The position numbers and the translations under genes are program-made. This document shows positions 56,848 through 63,390 of a DNA stretch of 64,000 nucleotides, in pieces. The notes under the pieces are model-generated. The model was not told where the DNA came from and ran no database searches. It saw only the letters and a list, made by a program, of their open reading frames with translations. This DNA is from Rhizobium sp. CF080 (GTDB taxonomy: Bacteria; Pseudomonadota; Alphaproteobacteria; Rhizobiales; Rhizobiaceae), in the NCBI RefSeq assembly GCF_000282095.2, contig NZ_AKKC02000015.1, positions 372,001 to 436,000 of the forward strand, written 5' to 3'. Numbering within the stretch: the first letter of the stretch is position 1; each line of letters starts with the position of its first letter.

Positions 56848-56879
56848 CGCAGTGATCACACGAGGCCTGTGTCGGGCTC
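56848..56879. repeat. Direct repeat copy 1 (partner at 57382)
   Basis: 32 bases matching 28 of 32 positions with 57382-57413. On the minus strand it encodes EPDTGLV and a stop, like the EPDTSLM end of the HTH gene at 57390. Probably a duplicated gene end. Confidence 0.6.
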
Positions 56880-56965
56880 AACTGCGGACTTCTACCGTTG
56901 AGCGACAGTTCAAAAAAGAAGCCCGCCTAAGCGGCTTAGCTCAGGGAAACTCTTCTCACTTTGCA

Positions 56966-57223
56966 TCAGCGAACGGAGCAGCACTGAAAACCTTCAACCC
57001 ACGCCAAGAAAGGCTCTGGGTCAGAAACTGCGCTGTAGGGACAGGAGCTCGCATCTCCTCGGTGCTTTGCCGCCTGAGTACCTTGCTCAAACGCCAGGGA
57101 AAGCACTTCCTGAATATCCAACGGCGACTGGCCGTATTCGCGGCCGACGTATGCGGTGAAAACCTCTTTGCAGCGGGCATCCAACAATATGCACCCTCCA
57201 ATCTCACGATTTGAAGATGCCAT
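56966..57223 (-). CDS. Small protein with ribosome modulation factor (RMF/CrpP)-like motif
   Basis: 85 residues. The C-terminal half, AFEQGTQAAKHRG then SCPY then FLAWVEGF, follows the pattern G-x2-A-A-x-n-C-P-Y-x-n-W-x2-G-[WF] seen in RMF and the phage/plasmid CrpP family. The N-terminus (GGCILLDARCKEVFTAYVGREYG) is unassigned. Start at ATG 57223 is favoured over 57256 but the ribosome-binding site is weak. Role inferred only by motif. Confidence 0.5.
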   Translation of the reverse strand: MASSNREIGGCILLDARCKEVFTAYVGREYGQSPLDIQEVLSLAFEQGTQAAKHRGDASSCPYSAVSDPEPFLAWVEGFQCCSVR

Positions 57224-57381
57224 TGTTCCCAATGAACCTGTACTCAGGGTGAACAAAGCTCTTGTGACGCCCTTCCGCCGCTTCGGTATCGCGCCGCATT
57301 TAATTAGCTTCCTCTCATGGAGGAAGGGATCTATACCGGCCCCCGCGACGCGCTGCTGGATACTCTTCTATCGCCGCCCCG

Positions 57382-57413
57382 CGCAGGGATCACATAAGGC
57401 TTGTGTCGGGCTC
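57382..57413. repeat. Direct repeat copy 2 (partner at 56848)
   Basis: Second copy of the 32-base imperfect direct repeat; it spans the 3-prime end and stop of the HTH gene ending at 57390. Confidence 0.6.
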
Positions 57414-57743
57414 TTCAATCTCGCCCATGCGCCGCAGCCAGTTATCAAGATCCCACCAGTCAGACCGACGCGTTCCTGGCATCCTCATTACATCACGTCG
57501 GCGAAGACTGATCTCAGCAGCGTCTTCATCAGACGGCCAGATGCCCGTGGCCTGTTCGATATAGGAAGCTGTCCTAACGCTCATGCCATCGGGAACCGAC
57601 CGATCGGTGATGCACCACATGTGACGACGCAGGATGGATGTCACGCGAGCTTTGCTGAGGCCCTCAGCCTTCGCAATCTCGCGAAGAGGAAGCCCCTTAG
57701 CACGCATTGCTACGATCCGATTGTCTCTTTCCACGTCAGGCAC
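57390..57743 (-). CDS. Helix-turn-helix protein of unknown target
   Basis: 117 residues from a GTG at 57743 with GGAG six bases upstream. Residues ~5-40 (NRIVAMRAKGLPLREIAKAE, then GLSKARVTSILRRHMW) form a resolvase/homeodomain-type helix-turn-helix. The C-terminal half is charged and rich in Trp/Arg (RRSDWWDLDNWLRRMGEIEE) without a known domain. Likely an element regulator. Confidence 0.6.
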   Translation of the reverse strand: MPDVERDNRIVAMRAKGLPLREIAKAEGLSKARVTSILRRHMWCITDRSVPDGMSVRTASYIEQATGIWPSDEDAAEISLRRRDVMRMPGTRRSDWWDLDNWLRRMGEIEEPDTSLM

Positions 57744-57784
57744 TGCGAACTCCGCTATCGGAATAGCCGATACCAGGGTGCCGC

Positions 57785-58204
57785 TCAGCTTGCCTTCGGC
57801 TTTGCAACTGCGGGCGGCGTTGCCGGTTTTGGAGCGGGCTTGGTTCCGGCGGGTTTTGTCGGTGCAGGCGCGGTATTGCATCCCTTGCTCATCATCGCGG
57901 ACTGAATCGCCTGCACCTTGCCCTTTGCAACGGAAACCTGGCCTTCCTTGTCGCCGCCGAACGTCGATGACATTGGCACACCGATCAGGAATACGCCGAA
58001 GGCATCTCCGGTAGCAGCATCGTTCTGCGCCTTAGACACTGCCGAAAGTGCCGTCTGCTCCTTGATCATCTCCTGGCCCAGTTGCTCGCACGTAAGGTTG
58101 GTATACGCGGCCATCGGAATGTCAGCCGGAACAATTGCGTCAGGACGCTTGGCGCACGACGAAATCGCCAGCGCAAGCGCCGGCACCACAAAATAAGCCC
58201 TCAT
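57785..58204 (-). CDS. Lipoprotein of unknown function
   Basis: 139 residues from ATG 58204. Signal peptide AYFVVPALALAISSC with a lipobox ending at Cys ~17. The mature chain is helical with CEQLGQEMIKEQTALSAVSKAQNDAATGDAFGVFLIGVP, resembling small envelope lipoproteins, and ends in a Pro/Ala/Lys-rich tail (TKPAGTKPAPKPATPPAVAK). Could be a prophage moron acting at the cell surface. Confidence 0.75.
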   Translation of the reverse strand: MRAYFVVPALALAISSCAKRPDAIVPADIPMAAYTNLTCEQLGQEMIKEQTALSAVSKAQNDAATGDAFGVFLIGVPMSSTFGGDKEGQVSVAKGKVQAIQSAMMSKGCNTAPAPTKPAGTKPAPKPATPPAVAKPKAS

Positions 58205-58302
58205 AAATACCCCCATATTACCCGCACGGAGGATAAGCATGATTCAGCCAGAAGTGGAAGTGCTGGCTATACAACTGCCGTCAGATCCACAAAGGGTTCA
58301 CG

Positions 58303-58443
58303 TCAACGCTGCTGGGCTCGCCTATGCGGACTATCCCGCCGTTCCTTTTGCTTGGACTCCCACCAAAGCCGGACTTCCTTCAAAATTGCCGGCACGACAG
58401 GGATTGCCACAGCAGCTAACATCATCCAGTCCGTCTTCGTCAT
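58303..58443 (-). CDS. Very small membrane protein
   Basis: 46 codons with ATG at 58443 and GGAG nine bases upstream. The product starts MTKTDWMMLAAVAIPVVPAI, one membrane helix, then a strongly basic tail WWESKQKERRDSPHRRAQQR. Composition fits a phage-type single-span protein. A plus-strand frame (58239-58541) overlaps it; although that one has GGAGG before its ATG, its composition looks random. Confidence 0.42.
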   Translation of the reverse strand: MTKTDWMMLAAVAIPVVPAILKEVRLWWESKQKERRDSPHRRAQQR

Positions 58444-58673
58444 GCGACCAATCTCCGGTGAGGGATTTCAACCCCATCAAAATACAATGGGGATGGTTGT
58501 CGGGGATGACGGCTGCGAAGAGCATAACGCTAACTGACTGATATTCCTGACTTTGAAAATCTCAAACGGCGAATAACAACAATTCTTGTCCCCGCCTCTA
58601 ACCTCCAGGCATAAAGGAAACTCAGGTAGGGGGACATTCTTGACTCTCCCTCACGTTGTGGCACGCTTGCCGC

Positions 58674-58871
58674 ATGACATGGGCACCTGGCCACCGCTAC
58701 GACATCCGCAAGGACGGCGAACATACGTGGGAGATATTCGACACCACGACTGGCCGCACTGTGGTCATCGACGGGAAGCGTTATTGCGATCTGCCCCTCG
58801 ACAGTGCCGACGTGATGGTCGACCTAATGAACTCCGAGGGAATGGAGCCGGACGAGGAGAGGCTACATTGA
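58674..58871 (+). CDS. Small protein of unknown function
   Basis: 65 residues from ATG 58674 (an in-frame TTG at 58656 is possible). Beta-rich N-terminus, YDIRKDGEHTWEIFDTTTGRTVVIDGKRY, then a helix SADVMVDLMNSEG and acidic tail. Composition looks coding. No clear ribosome-binding site and no family recognised. Confidence 0.5.
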   Translation: MTWAPGHRYDIRKDGEHTWEIFDTTTGRTVVIDGKRYCDLPLDSADVMVDLMNSEGMEPDEERLH

Positions 58872-58901
58872 GCTCGACGACTGCCTTCATCGCGCATTTT
58901 G

Positions 58902-59330
58902 CTAGGGCTTGATCAGTTTGCAAATCGATGGCTGCGCAAGGTCCGCGATCATAGCGTGCTCTCCATTTGGAGGCGTCCCTTTGATTTTAGCATATGCGGG
59001 ATTAATTGGATGATTTGATACATGCAATACCCTTATGGACATCGAATGCTTGGCCCCAAGCGACTTTAATTCTCCCACGTTGAGTTTAACAAGGTAATCG
59101 TCCTTGGAGAAAGCTCTGGGGAGGGCTTTTGCTGAAGCGACTGCTTTTTGTGCTTCGGTCCCATCGAAGTACTCCCAATAGGATGCAGAGAGATAGTCCT
59201 CTCCCACCTCCGATCTGAGCGCGAACGTTCGCGGTTGAACACCCACCACGATACCGTTCTCTCGAATTGTGCGATTGCGAGGGCAGTGCCTTACAACATG
59301 ATCGGCTTCTCGTATTGGGCGCTCAGCCAT
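58902..59330 (-). CDS. Third gene of cargo operon, unknown function
   Basis: 142 residues; start overlaps the upstream gene by eight bases and GGAAAAGG precedes it. Features: basic N-terminus with HVVRHCPRNRTIRENGIVVG, an acidic middle (GEDYLSASYWEYFDGTEAQ), then FSKDDYLVKLNVGELKSLG and a C-terminal HVSNHPINPAYAKIKGTPP. No membrane segments. No family recognised. Base composition is less GC-rich than the core genome. Confidence 0.72.
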   Translation of the reverse strand: MAERPIREADHVVRHCPRNRTIRENGIVVGVQPRTFALRSEVGEDYLSASYWEYFDGTEAQKAVASAKALPRAFSKDDYLVKLNVGELKSLGAKHSMSIRVLHVSNHPINPAYAKIKGTPPNGEHAMIADLAQPSICKLIKP

Positions 59331-59892
59331 TTAGTACCTTTTCCAGCAAGTGCTTGGATGTCCCAACAAAAGCGAAAAGAGGACTGCTCCCGGAAGAGGT
59401 TTCAACCCCCTCCTCAGACGTTATCCGACACGTCCACTGTACCTTACCGTCCGGCAAAAACGCGGCGGTCACCACGTTGTCGTCTTTTTTGTACGCAACC
59501 AGAGCGTTGCCAGCAGCGTCTAACCCTAAGGAAACCCAATTTAAACTCCGGGTCTCCACAAGCCATTTGAGAAAATTAACAAACGAATCCAAATTCGGCT
59601 GGCTGTCTTCCTCAAACCATCCATCGGCATCCAACAAAAAATCGAGTTCTGAAAAAAGTCTATCCCGCTCGATAAATCCCAGATACATCGCATATTTCGA
59701 TGTAGCGATTTTAAGGGTCATCGCGGAGTTAGCCAGTTGAACCTCAACAGGGCTTGTTACCGCAACCGACTGGGAGATATCCTGGCGCCGCTTTGAAGCC
59801 GTTTTACGACCCGTAGAAAGCTCGCTCCAATTGGTGATAGCGGCCGACCCGCCGTATGCCAAGTCGTAAGAAAGGGCGGTATGATCAAGCAT
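59323..59892 (-). CDS. Second gene of cargo operon, unknown function
   Basis: 189 residues; overlaps both neighbours by eight bases. The N-terminal ~60 residues are Ser/Thr-rich; the middle has YLGFIERDRLFSELDFLLDADGWFEEDSQPNLDSFVNF and the C-terminal half a beta-rich stretch NALVAYKKDDNVVTAAFLPDGKVQWTC. Soluble. The order of genes suggests it forms a complex or pathway with the TIGR04255-like protein. Family not recognised. Confidence 0.72.
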   Translation of the reverse strand: MLDHTALSYDLAYGGSAAITNWSELSTGRKTASKRRQDISQSVAVTSPVEVQLANSAMTLKIATSKYAMYLGFIERDRLFSELDFLLDADGWFEEDSQPNLDSFVNFLKWLVETRSLNWVSLGLDAAGNALVAYKKDDNVVTAAFLPDGKVQWTCRITSEEGVETSSGSSPLFAFVGTSKHLLEKVLNG

Positions 59893-60622
59893 TAAAGAGG
59901 GCCCTAGCGTTATCTGTCACGAGCGCCTCGAATGTCTTGTTTTTAAGCGCCTGAATCAATTCCAGAACGCCCATCAGTTCGGTGCGCTTAACCGGCATGT
60001 CTTTCATTGCAATAATATCTATATCCAACAAATATGACTGATGCTTCAATAGTACAGGATCAACGAGCATACAACCGATGAGTTGTCTGAAGCCTGAGCT
60101 CGCATCTGTCCTTTCAACCCTTACCGCTGTGGAGGTCCAGTCGGAGCGAAAGCCGTCTGGAAGTGATGGGTAAATATTCAAGTACTGCTTAATGTCGATT
60201 AATTGTTTGTTCGGGTCCGGGATATCAATTCTGTTGATGTAGCGGACGCCCACCCGTTCCCACTTCCGCAGCCCAATTGTTTTTTCTAGAAGGTCGAGGT
60301 TGCGCTCAAACTTTTCTGTCAAATCATCCCACCCGTGATACGGAGCTAGTCTACTAGTAATGTAGGATTTGCGATTTACAACCGAAACGTCAGCCCCATC
60401 CTTGCTAAACAATCTGAACCAATCACGCCGAGAAGCCAACTCAGGAAGAGCGCTATTGCCTTGCACCCTTATTCGCACGTCATAGTCACTTAGTTCTTCA
60501 AGTTTGCCGTATTTTGGCTCAAGCTTCTTGGCAAGGCGTCCCATATCGCGGGAAGAAAACGGTTCTGAAGGCACCATTTCGATTAGGCATTCAATTATTG
60601 GCGGTTTCGAATACAAATTCAT
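59885..60622 (-). CDS. TIGR04255 family protein (first gene of cargo operon)
   Basis: 245 residues from ATG 60622 (a GTG three codons earlier is possible). The N-terminal YSKPPIIECLIEM, the central KWERVGVRYINRIDIPDP and the C-terminal part with LDIDIIAM match the sporadically distributed TIGR04255 family, whose function is unknown. Heads a tight three-gene operon. Patchy distribution and location in a prophage are consistent with a defence or moron role, which is inference. Confidence 0.8.
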   Translation of the reverse strand: MNLYSKPPIIECLIEMVPSEPFSSRDMGRLAKKLEPKYGKLEELSDYDVRIRVQGNSALPELASRRDWFRLFSKDGADVSVVNRKSYITSRLAPYHGWDDLTEKFERNLDLLEKTIGLRKWERVGVRYINRIDIPDPNKQLIDIKQYLNIYPSLPDGFRSDWTSTAVRVERTDASSGFRQLIGCMLVDPVLLKHQSYLLDIDIIAMKDMPVKRTELMGVLELIQALKNKTFEALVTDNARALFNA

Positions 60623-60844
60623 GATGCCCACTCGGTTGCATTTCTAGACGCCATCAAATGTAGCCATCTGAAATAGTCAAGACGAATATGCCGGACATCG
60701 ATCCGGTCTATGCGCGGCACATATATAGGTGGAGATTTAAGATTTGCGTCCTCGTGGCTTTGCGGGCCTGAAGCCCTTTTGCTCGCCTTCGGTCTCGGTC
60801 TCGTAGCAGCGAAACGGCGCCATCTTTGCTCGATACACACTCAA

Positions 60845-61021
60845 CTACGAATGGTAGATCCGGTTGTCCGACCCCCATACCTGTCGACAAGGAGGGCAGA
60901 CAGGGCGATCGGCGAGTGCCCCTTGGATCGATCGCCAATAAGTCGCCTGCTCCGGGGGCGCCGCTTTCCTCCCGGCGAAGAACGACCCGACGGCCACCGG
61001 CAATAGCAGCGGCGCGATCAT
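60845..61021 (-). CDS. Small membrane-anchored protein, uncertain
   Basis: 58 residues from ATG 61021: hydrophobic MIAPLLLPVAVGSFFAGRK then ATYWRSIQGALADRPVCPPC and a CxxC-like pair before the end. Third-position GC is high as in phage genes nearby. The ribosome-binding site is weak and a GTG two codons earlier is an alternative. Confidence 0.4.
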   Translation of the reverse strand: MIAPLLLPVAVGSFFAGRKAAPPEQATYWRSIQGALADRPVCPPCRQVWGSDNRIYHS

Positions 61022-61058
61022 TACCACCGTCGCGTATCCTGTTTCATGGAGAAGGAGA

Positions 61059-61688
61059 CTAACTTCCGGGCGCGTTTCGCAGTCTCTCGACGCGGTCGAG
61101 ACGCTCCCGAAGATCGAGGATGATATCCCGCTGACCGTAGACGCTGCCCTGCGCAGTCTTCACCTCGTCGATCTGGCGCTGCTGGTCCTGGAAGCGCTGA
61201 TCGTAGTTTGCCCATACGCGGTCTAGTTCCTCGCGCGGCACCTGAGCGTCACGGACCTCCTTGAGCGACGCTTCTGATCGCGCCCGATCCTCGGAACCGC
61301 GGTTTGTGCGCCATTCCATCTCCTTTTGCGTCACCATCTTTTCGGTGATGACCGTGATCGAGCCCTTGAGATCGGTCGTAGCGCTCTGGATCGGCCAGTA
61401 GACCAGGCCGCCGACAATCGTGCAGAACGACAACGCCACCGCGATAGCCTGCCACTGAGGCTTATTCCGCTCGGCAATGTTAGTGGACAGGGCGGCGACG
61501 GAAGAGCGCATCTCCGACGACATCGCCGCCATCGAAGATTCGATCTGCTTGAAGCCCGATCGCATTTCTCCCTCAAGGTCCGACTGCCGGCGGCCGAGGT
61601 TTGTTACCCGCTCACCGAGCTGGGCAGTCATGGCATCTGAGTAAACTCGGTGTTCCGCGCCGTTGGGCATGTCATCATTCCCTGCCAT
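61059..61688 (-). CDS. Phage-type membrane protein with coiled coils
   Basis: 209 residues. Long coiled coil ~20-75 (VTNLGRRQSDLEGEMRSGFKQI), one membrane helix at ~82-100 (AIAVALSFCTIVGGLVYWPI), and a second coiled coil to the C-terminus (VKTAQGSVYGQRDIILDLRERLDRVERLRN). Similar architecture occurs in prophage accessory proteins near lysis genes. Function unknown. Confidence 0.7.
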   Translation of the reverse strand: MAGNDDMPNGAEHRVYSDAMTAQLGERVTNLGRRQSDLEGEMRSGFKQIESSMAAMSSEMRSSVAALSTNIAERNKPQWQAIAVALSFCTIVGGLVYWPIQSATTDLKGSITVITEKMVTQKEMEWRTNRGSEDRARSEASLKEVRDAQVPREELDRVWANYDQRFQDQQRQIDEVKTAQGSVYGQRDIILDLRERLDRVERLRNAPGS

Positions 61689-61801
61689 TAGTTCTGCTGC
61701 CCTTTCAGTTCTTCAGTCGGTGTTTCTTGGTCCAAATCCGGTTCACTTCTTGCTTAATTTTTTCTCTTCAGCTTAAATTCAAGAACTGAGTAGCGCTGGG
61801 G

Positions 61802-62458
61802 ATGATTGTGAACCTATTTAGCTGGGCGTTCGTCTTCGACGCCTTTTGGAAATTCTCGGTTGCCGTGACCGCGTCGTTAGCCCTTGTTGGCGGCGCAGGT
61901 GTCTATAGGGCAGTGGTGAACCTCGTTTACCAACGTTGGTTTGGGAACCTCAGATATTATGAGGGTGATTACTATGCATATAGATGGCATGTGGAAACGA
62001 CCGGGACGCTAGTAGAGCCTACGGTTTCAATCAGAAGATATTGGAAGCATTTCTGGGCATATACGCTTCACTGGACTACGCCTGCGGGAACAACAGAATC
62101 CTATCGGCTCAAAGAGCATCATGGACGAGAAATATACGCGACTGGTGAAAGCAAAGGCTTGGGTTCCCACTCCACTTTTATCCTTCACCCAGCGCATGCC
62201 GTTCCCGTGAAAGTGGTGTCCGGGATGTACTTCTTTATGAACACAAGCCACCAATTCGTGGCAGGCCCATTTCTGATGTCTCGGCGAAAACTTAGCCGTG
62301 AAGAGGTAGAGGCCCTTCTTAAGCCATCTGCAGCAACCTCTTCACAATATGAAGCCCAGGTGCGCTACTGGGCTTTTGAGAAGATGGAAAATGCTGGAAC
62401 GAATGTGATTACCCTGAGGGATGGTCACGTTCCCAACGGCTCGAAGGACACAACATAA
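61802..62458 (+). CDS. Membrane-anchored beta-rich protein of unknown function
   Basis: 218 residues. N-terminal membrane region ~1-38 (NLFSWAFVFDAFWKFSVAVTASLALVGGAGVY), then many aromatic/alternating segments (LRYYEGDYYAYRWHVETTGTL, FWAYTLHWTTPAGTTESYRL, PVKVVSGMYFFMNT) suggesting a small beta-barrel or sandwich, and a helical C-terminus (RRKLSREEVEALLKP). The one- or two-helix anchor plus beta domain recalls Cap15-like effectors, but this is an architectural guess with no family match. Oriented opposite to its neighbours. Confidence 0.68.
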   Translation: MIVNLFSWAFVFDAFWKFSVAVTASLALVGGAGVYRAVVNLVYQRWFGNLRYYEGDYYAYRWHVETTGTLVEPTVSIRRYWKHFWAYTLHWTTPAGTTESYRLKEHHGREIYATGESKGLGSHSTFILHPAHAVPVKVVSGMYFFMNTSHQFVAGPFLMSRRKLSREEVEALLKPSAATSSQYEAQVRYWAFEKMENAGTNVITLRDGHVPNGSKDTT

Positions 62459-62531
62459 TAAAAAGATGTTGTCGTGAGGGCCGTCAGCACTACGATTGCG
62501 TTAGAGACTCAATCTCAACTGGAGAGCAGAT

Positions 62532-62783
62532 ATGTTCACTCTAGCCAGCGTAGAGTTCTTAGCCGAAGACGGTGCAGCAATTCGCCGCATTCAATTTGAG
62601 ATTGACGGAGAGCGACCTCAGCTGCTGAGGGTCGATATACGACATCCACCTTTTGAGGCACTGGATGCCAGCATCCTCAAAGCGCATGACGAAATCTCCA
62701 AGAGATGCGAATACATCCTTCACCACGCGAAGGATTCAGCCGAGCAATACAAGAAGAACCGATTCTGGCCAGATCAAAAATGA
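62532..62783 (+). CDS. Small soluble protein, possible partner of the upstream gene
   Basis: 83 residues with GGAG seven bases before the ATG. Beta-rich N-terminus (SVEFLAEDGAAIRRIQFEIDGERPQLLRVDI) and helical C-terminus with basic tail (AHDEISKRCEYILHHAKDSAEQYKKNRF). Same strand as the membrane protein 73 bases upstream. Its end overlaps the convergent o-spanin-like gene by ten bases. Family not recognised. Confidence 0.6.
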   Translation: MFTLASVEFLAEDGAAIRRIQFEIDGERPQLLRVDIRHPPFEALDASILKAHDEISKRCEYILHHAKDSAEQYKKNRFWPDQK

Positions 62784-63052
62784 CCGGACGACAGGGGACG
62801 ACGGCGACAATAGCTGTCCCGGGCCGCGTTAGTGGCTCGATTTCCGAGCTGCGTTTCAAGTGTGTCACGGCTGGAATAAGTCGTCGGCTTCCATGCCCGA
62901 CAGATGTCAAGAGCTATCGACTGTTCCGTCTTCGCCGCGTCAGTCCCGCCGGTAAGGGTCGTTTGGATCGACTGGCACGCGACCAGCACGCACGTCATCG
63001 CTAGCAGCAACGGCAGCATCCACGCGCTTGTGGTGAAGGTTTTCCAGCTCAT
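62774..63052 (-). CDS. Outer-membrane spanin (Rz1-like) lipoprotein
   Basis: 92 residues: signal peptide WMLPLLLAMTCVLVAC with lipobox Cys at ~26, short mature chain. Begins inside, and in a different frame from, the i-spanin-like gene and runs past it, the arrangement typical of Rz/Rz1-type pairs. Spanins fuse inner and outer membranes at phage lysis. Assignment rests on architecture and position, since spanins share little sequence. Confidence 0.65.
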   Translation of the reverse strand: MSWKTFTTSAWMLPLLLAMTCVLVACQSIQTTLTGGTDAAKTEQSIALDICRAWKPTTYSSRDTLETQLGNRATNAARDSYCRRRPLSSGHF

Positions 63053-63146
63053 TGAGCACCGCCTTTTCGATATCGATCCGTTCAGCTCGCCGCGCGAAAT
63101 AGGCGGCGAGCTGCAGGATGAGTTTGAGTGCCGCCAGCCAGGTCAT
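62940..63146 (-). CDS. Inner-membrane spanin (Rz-like)
   Basis: 68 residues: hydrophobic N-terminal helix (MTWLAALKLILQLAAYFARR), then a charged helical stretch RIDIEKAVLNELENLHHKRVDAAVAASDDVRAG suited to a short coiled coil. ATG overlaps the holin-like stop (TGATG region). Overlapped by the lipoprotein gene. Assignment by architecture and lysis context. Confidence 0.62.
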   Translation of the reverse strand: MTWLAALKLILQLAAYFARRAERIDIEKAVLNELENLHHKRVDAAVAASDDVRAGRVPVDPNDPYRRD

Positions 63147-63373
63147 GCGGGCTTGTTCGGCGGGAAGAAGTAGACGAAGCCCGTATTGACCACCGCCAGC
63201 ACGGCCCCAGTAATCTGCGCGGTCGTGAAGCCGAAGACGGTGCAGATCTGATCCAGGTCAGCGGTCGGGCCCGGAACGCATTCCGCGATACCCTTGGTGC
63301 CGAGCCAGACGAGCAGGATGGCGACCGCGTTACCGATGACGGCCGCAGCGAGCTTGCTGTAATTTCCAAACAT
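63143..63373 (-). CDS. Holin-like membrane protein
   Basis: 76 residues from ATG 63373, preceded by AAAGGA. Two membrane helices: AAAVIGNAVAILLVWLGTKGI and FTTAQITGAVLAVVNTGFVYFF, with a short polar loop. Position directly after an endolysin and before spanins suggests a holin. Confidence 0.72.
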   Translation of the reverse strand: MFGNYSKLAAAVIGNAVAILLVWLGTKGIAECVPGPTADLDQICTVFGFTTAQITGAVLAVVNTGFVYFFPPNKPA

Positions 63374-63390
63374 GTCAGTTCCTTTCGAGG

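Noticed and set aside
58239..58541. Plus-strand 100-codon frame with GGAGG before its ATG
   Set aside because: Good ribosome-binding site but Ser/Pro-rich random composition, and it lies opposite a better small membrane-protein frame. Could be reconsidered if conserved.
60623..60844. Minus-strand frame between the TIGR04255 gene and the small membrane gene
   Set aside because: Arg/Lys-rich random composition; the region is better read as the operon promoter and leader, though no clear -35/-10 pair could be fixed.
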